DNA of 64,000 nucleotides, from NCBI GenBank assembly GCA_037074765.1, contig JBAMDO010000184.1, forward strand, positions 1-64,000. Direction: 5' to 3'. The translations under genes were made by a program, and so were the position numbers. Shown one piece after another: positions 42,001-47,151 of the stretch. The stretch's first letter is position 1, and every line of letters begins with the position of its first letter. The stretch is from Mansonella perstans (lineage: Eukaryota; Nematoda; Chromadorea; Rhabditida; Onchocercidae). The notes beneath the pieces were generated by a model, which was not told the DNA's origin, made no database searches, and saw only the letters and a list, made by a program, of their open reading frames with translations.

Positions 42001-42103
42001 TGGTATTAAGATGGATTTAATGGCAAATGCAATTGATGGAAGAAATGTTAAACCGTGTGATCAGTGGATGAAAAAAAAGAAGAACTGGTTACACGATATT
42101 TAA
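1406..42103 (+). CDS. unc-52: Perlecan (UNC-52 type basement-membrane heparan sulfate proteoglycan core), 5'-partial, long isoform span
   Basis: Secreted modular extracellular-matrix protein. In C. elegans UNC-52 lies in the basement membrane under body-wall muscle and anchors integrin-based dense bodies and M-lines (family knowledge). The spliced product reads, in order: end of an Ig domain, laminin-EGF, laminin IV-A, laminin-EGF, laminin IV-A, laminin-EGF repeats, 14 Ig domains, LG, two EGF, LG, Thr-rich linker, EGF, LG. This is the perlecan domain III-IV-V order and no other family has it. The signal peptide, LDL-receptor and first Ig domains must lie upstream of the window. Forty-nine exons join with matching phases, except an unresolved acceptor near 35990; the donor at 2562 is tentative. 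One intron is GC-AG (5797). Two alternative terminal exons give shorter isoforms. Confidence 0.95.
1780..2250. repeat. Diverged intronic repeat, about four copies
   Basis: The phrase TGAAATT(A)TTATTGAAGAAAAAA followed by TTTGAA and a T-run recurs about every 120-160 bp, the last copy running into the acceptor at 2265. Strongly diverged. Confidence 0.4.
2266..2406 (+). CDS. unc-52: unc-52 exon: laminin-EGF second half, entry to laminin IV-A number 1
   Basis: 47 codons in phase 0 after TTTCAG. Contains [14 protein letters not shown] and [10 protein letters not shown], ending WYRTK. This matches the paralogous segment at 7795-7940 ([13 protein letters not shown]...YYRSQ). Donor is GTTAGC. Confidence 0.88.
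2521..2562 (+). CDS. unc-52: unc-52 short exon: start of laminin IV-A number 1
   Basis: After ATTTCAG the frame reads VIPLNDWTK, the expected strand following WYRTK. The 3' end is uncertain. Donor GTCCAG at 2563 keeps phase 0 into the next exon, whereas GTCATT at 2547 would create a stop there. Confidence 0.6.
3008..3130. repeat. Imperfect repeat of about 50 bp, three copies
   Basis: TGATAATTACAG/GTTGCAGAAG-type units recur: CTGATAATTACGGTAGCAAA, then CTGATAACCACGGCAGCAGA. Confidence 0.5.
4367..4534 (+). CDS. unc-52: unc-52 exon: laminin IV-A number 1, core
   Basis: 56 codons in phase 0 after CTTTCAG. Ends with [14 protein letters not shown], the laminin IV-A signature that is repeated in the second module as [14 protein letters not shown]. 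Donor is GTTTTT. Confidence 0.9.
4861..4947 (+). CDS. unc-52: unc-52 exon: laminin IV-A number 1, LTAYGG segment
   Basis: 29 codons in phase 0 reading [16 protein letters not shown] and ending VVLK. This is the laminin IV-A motif directly after YWKLP..FLGNK. Acceptor TTTACAG, donor GTAGGT. Confidence 0.9.
5255..5585. repeat. Diverged intronic repeat, about three copies
   Basis: Three blocks share AACGATATGACTATAAAAGA / CTATAATTGTAAAGAGATAT / AACTGTAAAGAGATGTAAGC followed by AT-rich spacers. Confidence 0.4.
5707..5796 (+). CDS. unc-52: unc-52 exon: laminin IV-A number 1, ending at a GC donor
   Basis: 30 codons starting [10 protein letters not shown] and ending TVDMYE. The reading frame of the next exon only fits if splicing occurs at GAG/GCATGT. 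The nearby GT at 5801 would shift the frame. The joined [12 protein letters not shown] has exactly the spacing of [12 protein letters not shown] in the second module. Confidence 0.82.
6349..6467 (+). CDS. unc-52: unc-52 exon: laminin IV-A number 1, ATREN motif
   Basis: After TTTATAG reads [20 protein letters not shown]. It parallels [17 protein letters not shown] of the second laminin IV-A. Ends in phase 2 (AG/GTTATA). Confidence 0.88.
6625..6930. other. GC-richer island with inverted repeats inside an intron
   Basis: About 300 bp of mixed composition in an otherwise AT-rich intron. GGTCCCAGTTA (6729-6739) and TAACTGGGACC (6850-6860) are exact reverse complements, and GAAGAGCT/AGCTTC forms a small inner hairpin. 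TAGCATGC occurs just before (6633) and just after (6973). It may be a remnant of a non-autonomous element or a structured RNA; no open frame was seen. Confidence 0.45.
7138..7226 (+). CDS. unc-52: unc-52 exon: end of laminin IV-A number 1, start of laminin-EGF
   Basis: Reads [12 protein letters not shown] and then the split laminin-EGF start VEHCLCPPG, matching VEQCQCPPG after the second module. Acceptor TTGCAG, donor CAG/GTTTAT, phase 1. Confidence 0.87.
7338..7413. repeat. 38-bp tandem duplication
   Basis: Two identical copies of a unit beginning TAATTGAAATTGATTG and ending TTTTAACTTC, back to back in the intron before the 7633 exon. Confidence 0.85.
7633..8011 (+). CDS. unc-52: unc-52 exon: laminin-EGF modules and start of laminin IV-A number 2 with RGD
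   Basis: The largest exon of this part (379 nt, phases 1 to 2). It completes the laminin-[20 protein letters not shown], adds a linker with CSSAGARS, a second laminin-[18 protein letters not shown], the [10 protein letters not shown] entry, and the first strand of laminin IV-A number 2. An RGD lies at 7956-7964 ([10 protein letters not shown]). Confidence 0.92.
8393..8591 (+). CDS. unc-52: unc-52 exon: laminin IV-A number 2, core
   Basis: Reads [20 protein letters not shown], then [14 protein letters not shown], ending DADVILR in phase 0. Acceptor TTTTCAG, donor GTATGT. Confidence 0.92.
9087..9353 (+). CDS. unc-52: unc-52 exon: laminin IV-A number 2, C-terminal half
   Basis: 89 codons, phase 0 to 0. 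Contains [20 protein letters not shown] and [17 protein letters not shown]. Acceptor TTGCAG, donor GAG/GTAAGC. Confidence 0.94.
9661..9804 (+). CDS. unc-52: unc-52 exon: laminin-EGF pair
   Basis: 48 codons reading [20 protein letters not shown], then [15 protein letters not shown], the typical laminin-EGF cysteine spacing. The acceptor is a weaker ATTTAAG. Donor is GTTTGT. Confidence 0.9.
9986..10171 (+). CDS. unc-52: unc-52 exon: laminin-EGF with [10 protein letters not shown]
   Basis: 62 codons, phase 0 to 0: the classic laminin-EGF string [17 protein letters not shown], then [18 protein letters not shown] opening the next module. Acceptor AATAG, donor GTTGGT. Confidence 0.92.
10840..10946 (+). 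CDS. unc-52: unc-52 exon: laminin-EGF
   Basis: Reads [20 protein letters not shown] and ends CTPCPCP in phase 2. Acceptor TTTCTAG, donor GTAAGT. The donor is followed at once by a 29-bp minisatellite. Confidence 0.9.
10951..11066. repeat. 29-bp minisatellite, four copies, starting at a splice donor
   Basis: Unit consensus GTTTATGCTTCATGTGATAG plus TCTAGTCTA. Copies start at 10951, 10980, 11009 and 11038. The array begins four bases after the donor GT at 10947. Confidence 0.85.
11159..11245 (+). CDS. unc-52: unc-52 exon: laminin-EGF
   Basis: Completes [16 protein letters not shown] and [12 protein letters not shown]. Acceptor TTTCAG, donor GA/GTAAGT, phase 2. Confidence 0.9.
11557..11672 (+). 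CDS. unc-52: unc-52 exon, spliced form: last laminin-EGF leading to the Ig repeats
   Basis: Reads [20 protein letters not shown] and then a linker to PTPE. The donor GAAG/GTGATC gives phase 1, which fits the phase-1 acceptor at 14840 (joined [13 protein letters not shown]). This splice leads to the medium and long isoforms. Confidence 0.75.
11557..11821 (+). CDS. unc-52: unc-52 alternative terminal exon: short-isoform C-terminus
   Basis: If the donor at 11673 is not used, the same frame continues for 48 codons past the cysteine-containing part and stops at TGA (11819-11821). The tail is strongly basic ([13 protein letters not shown]) and then helical-looking and polar ([14 protein letters not shown]). 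C. elegans UNC-52 has a short isoform ending after domain III, which is exactly this point. A poly(A) signal candidate lies at 12206. The alternative, unused intron translation, is less likely given the long open frame and normal codon use. Confidence 0.75.
12206..12211 (+). promoter_or_regulatory. Candidate poly(A) signal for the short perlecan isoform
   Basis: AATAAA about 385 nt after the short-isoform stop. Other AATAAA hexamers occur nearby in this AT-rich sequence, so the exact site is uncertain. Confidence 0.3.
13172..13459. repeat. 30-bp minisatellite, about nine copies
   Basis: Unit TTAAATTTAAGTAACTTTCA plus TTACAATATA with point changes and one insertion around 13330. The unit length is a multiple of three, which creates a false repeat protein on the minus strand. 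Confidence 0.9.
14840..14940 (+). CDS. unc-52: unc-52 exon: Ig domain 1 of domain IV, N-terminal half
   Basis: After TTTTAG (phase 1) reads [20 protein letters not shown] and [12 protein letters not shown]. It holds the first Ig cysteine and ends in phase 0 at GTATCC. Confidence 0.88.
15222..15417 (+). CDS. unc-52: unc-52 exon: Ig domain 1, C-terminal half
   Basis: Reads [12 protein letters not shown], then [13 protein letters not shown] with the second Ig cysteine, ending KRIKG in phase 1. Acceptor TTTTAAG, donor GTTTTT. Confidence 0.87.
16103..16384 (+). CDS. unc-52: unc-52 exon: Ig domain 2 (complete, symmetric)
   Basis: 282 nt, phase 1 to 1. [19 protein letters not shown] opens and [14 protein letters not shown] closes the domain. 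Donor C/GTAAGT. Length divisible by three, so skipping keeps frame. Confidence 0.93.
16803..17081 (+). CDS. unc-52: unc-52 exon: Ig domain 3 (complete, symmetric)
   Basis: 279 nt, phase 1 to 1. [20 protein letters not shown] and [14 protein letters not shown] mark the two Ig cysteines. Acceptor TATAG, donor GTATGT. Confidence 0.93.
17327..17599 (+). CDS. unc-52: unc-52 exon: Ig domain 4 (complete, symmetric)
   Basis: 273 nt, phase 1 to 1. [20 protein letters not shown] and [12 protein letters not shown]. Acceptor TTGCAG, donor GTATGT. Confidence 0.93.
18414..18755 (+). CDS. unc-52: unc-52 exon: Ig domain 5 (complete, symmetric)
   Basis: 342 nt, phase 1 to 1, with an N-terminal linker rich in Q/R ([17 protein letters not shown]). 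[20 protein letters not shown] and [15 protein letters not shown] follow. The end is basic (YERRKIKR). GCAC motifs flank the exon on both sides. Confidence 0.9.
19955..20221 (+). CDS. unc-52: unc-52 exon: Ig domain 6 (complete, symmetric)
   Basis: 267 nt, phase 1 to 1. [20 protein letters not shown] and [12 protein letters not shown]. Acceptor TTTTTAG, donor C/GTAAGT. Confidence 0.93.
21308..21586 (+). CDS. unc-52: unc-52 exon: Ig domain 7 (complete, symmetric)
   Basis: 279 nt, phase 1 to 1. [18 protein letters not shown] and [17 protein letters not shown]. Acceptor CTGTAG, donor GTATGT. Confidence 0.93.
21931..22321 (+). CDS. unc-52: unc-52 exon: Ig domain 8 and first half of Ig 9
   Basis: 391 nt, phases 1 to 2. 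[20 protein letters not shown] and [19 protein letters not shown] make Ig 8. [20 protein letters not shown] and VEWLQ start Ig 9. Donor GTAAGT. Confidence 0.93.
22531..22694 (+). CDS. unc-52: unc-52 exon: second half of Ig 9
   Basis: Reads [20 protein letters not shown] and [20 protein letters not shown]. Acceptor TTTTCAG, donor G/GTATGT, phase 1. Confidence 0.92.
23593..23795 (+). CDS. unc-52: unc-52 exon: Ig 10 first half
   Basis: Reads [20 protein letters not shown], then ADLICVATG and IQWVKIDD, ending HLDKFK in phase 0. Acceptor CTCACAG, donor GTAAAA. Confidence 0.9.
24563..24746 (+). CDS. unc-52: unc-52 exon: Ig 10 second half and start of Ig 11
   Basis: [16 protein letters not shown] closes Ig 10. 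[18 protein letters not shown] starts Ig 11. Acceptor TTGTAG, donor G/GTAAGT, phase 1. Confidence 0.92.
25371..25580 (+). CDS. unc-52: unc-52 exon: Ig 11 second half
   Basis: After GATTTAG reads [16 protein letters not shown] and [16 protein letters not shown]. Donor TCCA/GTTTGT gives phase 1 and the joined residue N. The in-frame TGA at 25589 lies just inside the intron. Confidence 0.87.
25790..26160. repeat. 27-bp minisatellite, about 13 diverged copies
   Basis: Unit GAATCTGATAAATTGAATGT plus GCGATCG, lying in the intron after the Ig 11 exon. It also produces a false minus-strand repeat ORF. Confidence 0.88.
26453..26594 (+). CDS. unc-52: unc-52 exon: Ig 12 first half
   Basis: Reads [20 protein letters not shown] and [15 protein letters not shown], phase 1 to 2. 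Acceptor TTTTTAG, donor AT/GTATGC. Confidence 0.9.
26882..26979 (+). CDS. unc-52: unc-52 exon: Ig 12 second half
   Basis: Reads [20 protein letters not shown] with the second Ig cysteine, ending EIYG in phase 1. Acceptor TTTTTAG, donor GTTGGT. Confidence 0.9.
27108..27262 (+). CDS. unc-52: unc-52 exon: Ig 13 first half
   Basis: Reads [20 protein letters not shown], then [20 protein letters not shown]. Ends DNAQ in phase 0. Part of this exon is repeated in the following intron (27562-27602). Confidence 0.92.
27562..27602 (+). pseudogene. unc-52: Fragment of the Ig 13 exon duplicated in the next intron
   Basis: GCTGAAATAATCTGGTCAAA and the following GAGGGTGAAGATGAATTA copy positions 27209-27247 with two mismatches. 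It has no intact splice context and is followed by a stop in the copied frame. Confidence 0.85.
27717..27864 (+). CDS. unc-52: unc-52 exon, spliced form: Ig 13 end leading to the long isoform
   Basis: Reads [20 protein letters not shown], then CHAKTKAGP and [15 protein letters not shown]. The donor TCAC/GTAAAA gives phase 1 and fits the acceptor at 31845 (joined RIS-H-EIPSRR). GTATTT at 27856 is a weaker alternative in the same phase. Confidence 0.7.
27717..27962 (+). CDS. unc-52: unc-52 alternative terminal exon: medium-isoform C-terminus
   Basis: Without splicing at 27865 the frame continues through a lysine/arginine-rich run ([19 protein letters not shown]) and ends [11 protein letters not shown] at TAG (27960-27962). 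C. elegans UNC-52 has a medium isoform ending after domain IV, which matches this site at the end of the main Ig array. The design is the same as the short-isoform exon: a donor inside an open frame that goes on to a basic tail. Confidence 0.78.
   Translation, partial: VMGNRLLFVNVREDNGGIYKCHAKTKAGPLETRNVLNVGNAKRKRKRISRKKEKRAHKQHAGENNKKNSLSAIFGTWFTSG
28171..28176 (+). promoter_or_regulatory. Candidate poly(A) signal for the medium perlecan isoform
   Basis: AATAAA about 209 nt after the medium-isoform stop, followed by T-rich sequence. The hexamer is common in this AT-rich DNA. Confidence 0.4.
28375..28432. repeat. (TTG)n microsatellite
   Basis: Interrupted TTG triplets such as GTTGTTGTTGCTGTTGTTG. 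Confidence 0.9.
29690..29772. repeat. (ATC)n microsatellite
   Basis: Nearly pure CATCATCATCATC run, with imperfect ends. The apparent poly-Ser or poly-His ORFs here are artefacts. Confidence 0.92.
29994..30098. repeat. (CTG/TTG)n triplet microsatellite
   Basis: Alternating CTG and TTG triplets, including one CCG. The poly-Ala/Val ORF across it is an artefact. Confidence 0.92.
30823..31010 (+). ncRNA. U2 snRNA-like sequence (variant or pseudogene)
   Basis: Matches the U2 layout in order: CTAAGATCAAAGTGTA and ATCTGTT; stem-loop IIa as ATCAG-CTTAATCT-CTGAT; a IIb-like hairpin (TAATC...GATTA); a T-rich Sm-like site at 30921-30927; stem III with GATGGGT (30935) pairing ACCCATC (30961) around GGCTTGCTCC; and stem IV with ATATTGCACCTACC in the loop. 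The 3' half is structurally intact. The 5' stem I is lost, and the branch-site recognition GTAGTA reads GTATTA (30856-30861). It lies in the 27865-31844 intron of unc-52, same strand. It is probably a retained or retroposed copy; the exact ends are estimated. Confidence 0.8.
31845..31918 (+). CDS. unc-52: unc-52 exon: Ig 14 start (long isoform only)
   Basis: Reads [20 protein letters not shown], then VGEE, phase 1 to 0. Acceptor ATTTAG, donor GTATGT. Preceded by a nearly 4-kb intron. Confidence 0.85.
31930..32065. repeat. Imperfect tandem duplication, about 85 bp
   Basis: AATGTTACATCAGATCATAA and AATGTTACATCAAATCATCA, each followed by TTAATTAATTACCA, in the intron after the 31845 exon. Confidence 0.75.
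32727..32940 (+). CDS. unc-52: unc-52 exon: Ig 14 body
   Basis: Reads [20 protein letters not shown] and [16 protein letters not shown]. Acceptor CTCAAG, donor G/GTATTT, phase 1. Confidence 0.9.
33080..33190 (+). CDS. unc-52: unc-52 exon: LG1 start
   Basis: Laminin G module opening: [17 protein letters not shown], then [14 protein letters not shown]. Phase 1 to 1. Acceptor CATAG, donor G/GTATGT. Confidence 0.9.
33468..33587 (+). CDS. unc-52: unc-52 exon: LG1
   Basis: Reads [12 protein letters not shown] and [20 protein letters not shown], typical LG strands. Phase 1 to 1. Acceptor TTTCAG, donor G/GTTTAT. Confidence 0.91.
33955..34086. repeat. 35-bp tandem repeat, about three and a half copies
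   Basis: Unit ATAATCAATGAATAATCAAT plus GAAAGTAATAATTAA in the LG1 intron. Confidence 0.85.
34204..34278 (+). CDS. unc-52: unc-52 exon: LG1
   Basis: 25 codons, phase 1 to 1: [20 protein letters not shown], the LG 'W H.I' strand. Acceptor TTTTCAG, donor G/GTTTAT. Confidence 0.9.
35038..35184 (+). CDS. unc-52: unc-52 exon: LG1
   Basis: Reads [20 protein letters not shown] and [10 protein letters not shown]. Phase 1 to 1. Acceptor TTGCAG, donor G/GTAATT. Confidence 0.88.
35990..36242 (+). CDS. unc-52: unc-52 exon: LG1 end and first EGF, 5' boundary unresolved
   Basis: The frame reads [19 protein letters not shown], the last LG strand, then an EGF with cysteines in [12 protein letters not shown] and [15 protein letters not shown]. 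Ends phase 1 at G/GTATAT. There is no AG just upstream that restores the phase-1 join from 35184. The nearest AG (35967) leads to a stop or the wrong phase. The true start may be a non-canonical site, a micro-exon or a sequence error. Confidence 0.75.
36407..36591 (+). CDS. unc-52: unc-52 exon: second EGF and LG2 start
   Basis: Completes [17 protein letters not shown] and [18 protein letters not shown], then LG2 strands [19 protein letters not shown]. Phase 1 to 0. Acceptor TTGAAG, donor GTATGT. Confidence 0.87.
37106..37247 (+). CDS. unc-52: unc-52 exon: LG2
   Basis: Reads [20 protein letters not shown] and [20 protein letters not shown]. Acceptor TTTAG, donor G/GTTTGT, phase 1. The exon end and donor resemble repeat units in the following intron. 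Confidence 0.87.
37228..37700. repeat. unc-52: Repeats derived from an exon-donor boundary, TTTG-rich
   Basis: Units of about 50-65 bp combine an ACAGTAGTACCGATGG-like piece with GTTTGTTTATTTGTTTG. The first copy is the true end of the LG2 exon with its donor at 37248. Further diverged copies appear near 37393, 37432, 37520 and 37560. Confidence 0.65.
38101..38336 (+). CDS. unc-52: unc-52 exon: LG2
   Basis: Reads [19 protein letters not shown], then [13 protein letters not shown] and PFKGCISK, the LG 'GC' motif. Phase 1 to 0. Acceptor TTTTTAG, donor GTACTA. Confidence 0.92.
38613..38919 (+). CDS. unc-52: unc-52 exon: LG2 end and Thr-rich acidic linker
   Basis: [14 protein letters not shown] and MTICKP finish LG2, with the partner cysteine of the GC motif. 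Then follows a low-complexity linker with a (ACA)n threonine run, acidic stretches and LQLTTTEAV, a likely O-glycosylated mucin-like spacer. Ends LCTDN in phase 1. Confidence 0.87.
39458..39577 (+). CDS. unc-52: unc-52 exon: third EGF
   Basis: Reads [18 protein letters not shown] and [15 protein letters not shown], one full EGF cysteine set. Phase 1 to 1. Acceptor TTTTAG, donor T/GTTAGT. Confidence 0.9.
39730..39863 (+). CDS. unc-52: unc-52 exon: LG3 start
   Basis: Reads [19 protein letters not shown] and [12 protein letters not shown]. Phase 1 to 0. Acceptor TTTTTAG, donor GTGATA. Confidence 0.9.
40345..40436 (+). CDS. unc-52: unc-52 exon: LG3
   Basis: Reads [10 protein letters not shown] and [14 protein letters not shown], a typical LG strand pair. 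Phase 0 to 2. Acceptor TTATAG, donor TC/GTAAGT. Confidence 0.92.
40648..40835 (+). CDS. unc-52: unc-52 exon: LG3
   Basis: Reads [19 protein letters not shown], then [19 protein letters not shown] and ending DIYIG. Phase 2 to 1. The acceptor is a weaker TTAAAG. Donor GTTAAA. Confidence 0.88.
41919..42103 (+). CDS. unc-52: unc-52 last exon: LG3 end and long-isoform C-terminus
   Basis: Reads [20 protein letters not shown], then [18 protein letters not shown] and VKPC, closing the last LG disulfide. It ends with a lysine cluster [14 protein letters not shown] and TAA at 42101-42103. Acceptor TTTCAG. Confidence 0.93.
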
Positions 42104-45100
42104 TGATCGATGACCAATTATAGTAAAAGTAAAAAAAAGGAAAATAAAAAAGAAAAAGCGAAAATTAAAGTTTTTTTTATTTAACTTTTTTTCTAAAATT
42201 CACATTTACAATATTTGTTGTATTAAATAAAAATTGTCAAAATTATCAAATAACGAATGCAAAGAAAAAAAGTAATGAAAATGAAAAATATTTGTAAGAA
42301 ATTTAAAATTTCACTTAAAATTTAGTTAAGTGACAAATAGTTTTTTTTTGTTATCTGTTATCCTTCTTATATTAAATTATAATAAATAATTAATTTTGTA
42401 AGGTAATAATTTTTGGAAAAAGGAACAAAAAAAACGAAGAATTTGGAAATTTATAGCTATCGTTTGAAATTTTAAGAGAAACATAAAATATTTAAATTTA
42501 GGTTAAAATTTAACAAAATTCCATTGTAGAAATTATTTTTGAATCAAATAAAAAAGCAAATCGTTTCCTTTAATTACTTTTTTTTAAAAAAACAAAAAAT
42601 TTGAAATAAATTTTTTATTTTAAACAAAAAAATATACTGCGATCTTTTTCTTTCATCAGTGTTCAATTAATCAATTAATCAGTTCATTAATCAATCAATC
42701 AATCGATCTAATCATTATGAAGATATTTTAAGTGGAAATCTCCATTGTTTTTTGCTTATGAATGTGTCTTTTAGTTTTTTAATTTGTATTTTTTTTTGCT
42801 CATTCAAATTTTTCTTTTTTCATTAAATGTTCATTTTTCATTGAAACAGTAAAAGTTTGTAATTTTTTTCTGAACAAGAATGAAAACAAAATTCAAAAAG
42901 AATTACTTAATTCCTTCAAAAAAAAAATTTTCTTGAAATATTTTTACAATAATCCTTTTGCTTCAAAAATCAATGGTCTCCATTTATATACATATATTCG
43001 CAATTCTTTTAAATCATATTCATTAGTAAATCGTATTCTTATGTTATTAGTTCAATTTATTGTTTAATTAAATTTACATTAGGAAAATTTTATTTCGATA
43101 CATATATTTTTTTTTATTTCGATACATGTATTTATATATCCAAATATATATATGCAACATCATATTTATCCATATCTTTATTAACAGATTAATCGTATTC
43201 ACAAAATATTATTTGTAATCCTAATGAACTACATTCCCTAAGGCTTTGACAGTTTTTTCAATTTTGAATATATTAGCTAAATTTATTAAATATATTATGT
43301 ATAAATTTATAGCTAAATTTGCTAAATTTATTAGATTGGTTCACTTATGCTGCATTTTAATTTTTTTGCCATTATCTGCGAAATTTCACTGCATATACAT
43401 TTGCATTTAATTATATTGATCATGATTTCAATTATGATATCATATAATTGTACATCTTTAATCATTACTTTATAACTGGCAAATGTTAACAACGATAACA
43501 AATCTATGCCCTTTCAGTATTTTCATTTTAAAGTACTTTTTTTTCATTTCTTATTGAATAATTTTAATTCAATATCATTTGAAATGACAAATGAAAACGA
43601 AATATACATTTCAAACATTTTCCATTTTTTTTTTTTTTTTTGTTGAATTATTGATATTTGTTTTTGTTCCACTCTTCATTGAATTCTTTTTCATTGTTGC
43701 TTTTGCTTTTATTTCGTAAATTGAAGTTTATTTTGAATCTTTTATCAACCGCGGTTTATTACTTGTAATTCTCAGGATATTTATATTTAGAAAAGTACTA
43801 AAATCTTATGTCATTTTAATTAAGTACTAGGGTTAATAAAATGCCTCATGTATTTAATTTCGATATTATTAAGTATAGAATTTATCGTTACAGTACAATC
43901 AATAATTTCAGAGCAATAAAAAGTTAATTGGTAATTTTTTTATATTGTTACAGAAGTTAAGTATAAGTTGAAAGATTGAAGTGATCAAATTTTTATAAAC
44001 TGATTTCAGCATTCTATAAATTAATAATTATGCACTGAAGTATCACACTATAATGACTGTATAATAATGTGATGTTACTGATATCCGTATGAAATTTTAT
44101 TTTCATTACTTTTCCCATAACTATGTAATTATTTCCATTCGTTTGTAATCATTGTTAAAATTAATTAATAGCAATGTTATCTTATTCAATAACATCTCGA
44201 GGAACTTATTAATAAAATAAGCTAAAAATAATGATAAATGATAATGACTATCAACGAACGATTAATGTGACATAACAGTGATTGTTTATATGCATAACTT
44301 TCTTTTACGAACAATGATATCAAAGTTAATGAAATTACATTACCAAAGTTTGAAATTTTAATTTTGCGCCAATTAATACAATTCATGTTGTGAATGGCAA
44401 CTAAAAGTATTAGATGACGACGTGTTAAGTGCGTATCTAATGTGTTTGGTCTGCGGCACATTTAAATGACAGGTAACTAATTATTACATATGATTTAATA
44501 GCATAACTGAATAACAGTGATTCTTACATGTAGCTTACAGCATACCTAGACGACAATAATTTCTATCCTGATTTGAAGCATTCGTGAATAACAATAGTTT
44601 CTACAACCAAGAAAGATATACCGGAATGATAAAAATTTCCATTTTCCATATAAAAATTTCCATTCGAAGCATACCTAAATCACAATAATTTCTACGCGTG
44701 GTTAAAACGTATACGAATTTCACGTGCTGTATTAAATTATTTACTAAAACAGTCCATTTTGTATTCATTATCGTAATTTTTGTCCAATAGCACAGTTAAC
44801 GTCCGTGAAAAAATCACTTTTACAGAAATATTTTACAATGAGGAAATAAATTACTGAGCAATTTAGTATTTGAATTATTTTACAATTTTTTTTAACCTTT
44901 CTATTAGTTAATTAAAAATTAGTGTGAATTAAATAATTCCTTTTTTAACAGATTGAAAAAAGGTTGTAAAAAAGAGCTTTGTTGGTTACGGTAATTTGGT
45001 ATAAAAATAAAAGGTTAGTTTGTGATATTTGAATATTTTTGAACGTGTTACAAATAAACAAATATGGTATCGTTAAGTTAGATTAATTATTGTTGCAAAT

Positions 45101-46989
45101 AAAAGAGAAGTTAGTAAAGAATGAGTGTAATAAATGCTGAAAGCATTGGATTGTAGAAAGAAGAGTTACTTGTAGCAAAATAAATGAGTAATGGGTTATC
45201 TTTTGTAATCAGTTTGATTTTAAGAAATATGACCGATCAAATTATTAGGAGTCCCAAGTAAACGGTATTTATAAGATTAGCGTGTTTTATCATATCTGTT
45301 TACGTATTAGTGCATAACAAAGAATTACATGTTTAAGCAACGATCATTGTCATATATGTTACAATGGTACTTTTTCTATTGCCACAAACAGAGCAGTTTG
45401 AAGATCCATAATAAACAAGAAAAATTCGAAGTGTTCACAACATGATCATATATCATATGGTGAGGCATGAAGAATTACCGCGCAATAGGAAATTCAAAAC
45501 AATTCAAATCAAAACATTTGTGAAATCTTGTTTCAATGAAATAATTTAAAATACAAAGATTATTTAGCTTTTAGTAGCCAAATAATTTTATAATAATAAT
45601 TATGTCGATTCAAAATTCTAAATGAATCAAATTGTTAATTTTGAAGATAAAATTTGATAAAAATGATTTATCATTTTAGGATCACAACATTTCTATTATG
45701 AACATAATGAATCATTTGTCTGAAAAATTCAATACGCATATAAATTAAATATCTATAAGATTCCAGCATCATAATGGAGAGTATCTGTGAGATTCTGTTA
45801 TCATGAGCTAAACTTATGAAAAAGAAAGACTTCTTTACTAATTAGTCTTTTTTAATACAAATTATCATTGCTGCATAAATTTTTGATGTCACATTGTAAA
45901 TATTTTCATTGATATCATTTCTATTCTTATGATACGTTCATCAATGTTTTTTGCTATATCTGTAAAAGTTGAAAAAAAATCCTATCTGATTTAGCTTATT
46001 GTCCTAGTTATTTCTTTGTATTGCATTCAAATCGCTCTGTCGTCTTTTAAATGCTCAGTCTTTGTTGATACCAGTTGACATTCTATATCAAACGATTACA
46101 CATATATGTGCGCATAAATGTGTAATATTCAATTGAAATTCAAACTTGTCGGCTCAGTGATGACATTTAAAGTATTTCAAAAATTATTTCATTAATAACA
46201 ATCGTAAGGAAAACCGTATGAAAAACAATAAGGAAAACCGTATGAAAACTTGTGGTTAATTCATGTGCATACATCGATTACCGGTTATTAAAATGTCATG
46301 AAATATGGCATGAATTTTATTTCTTTTGATAAGATAATATTGTAATGGGAGCGAAAAAGGACGGAATTCCAATGAGATTAAAAAGCCCACAGGCAATATC
46401 AAATGGATATTAAAACCGGTCTGAAAATATGATTTAAGACATTTCATGAATCACTGTATTGTTGAATTGATTTTCTAAGGATGCTTTAATGATGACAACC
46501 CGTAAATTCATATCATCTATTGATCGATTGAATCTCCATCCATTCATTCACTCATTCATTGATCCATTACATCAAACATCGAAATAATCAACTAATCAAC
46601 CAATCAACCAACCAAACCAGTTAACTAATCAACCAATTTTAACCATTATCATCGTACCAGTAGCATTCAACAATCGTCGACTTGCTGATATTTTTAATCC
46701 TACTGCAAATCATTATTCTTTTTTTTAATTAATTACTACTAATTATACAACTATTGCTATTACTGTATTTATTCATTTATTTATCGATTGCCTTTCTAAC
46801 ACAGAAATACAAACAACAATTGAATATCAACAAATCGAAGTATAATTAAAACAAGGAAGCAAAAATTTGTCAACAATCATTTTTTTTTTTATTTTTGTTT
46901 TTTTATTTTCCCCAAATACTGACCTTTTGATCTTTTCCAAAAATTTTTATCCTACGAAATAATTTCAAAATCTTTCATTCATTTTAAAA
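42104..46989. other. Intergenic region
   Basis: Contains the perlecan 3' UTR at the left edge and presumably the promoter of the next gene at the right. There is an imperfect repeat of about 50 bp around 44480-44720 (GCATACCTAGACGACAATAA-like). No coding exon, RNA gene or clear promoter element was seen. Confidence 0.65.
42226..42231 (+). promoter_or_regulatory. Candidate poly(A) signal for the long perlecan isoform
   Basis: AATAAA about 120 nt after the TAA stop, a fitting distance for a short nematode 3' UTR. Confidence 0.5.
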
Positions 46990-47151
46990 ATGTTATTGCT
47001 ACTTATCATTTCACTATCACTTATACATCATCTACCTGTAGTAGAATTAGCAACTACCTTAGCACCAAATCATGTTGCGCTTAATTCAAAACGAAAACAT
47101 ATTGATGCTGATACATCGTGGTTGGAACCAGAAAAGCATATTGTACAAAAG
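46990..47151 (+). CDS. Unknown secreted protein, exon 1 with signal peptide
   Basis: 54 codons from ATG. A leucine/isoleucine-rich signal peptide is followed by ATTLAPNHVALNSKRKH. The ATG is the only upstream Met next to the hydrophobic stretch. Donor AAG/GTATAT. Confidence 0.85.
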
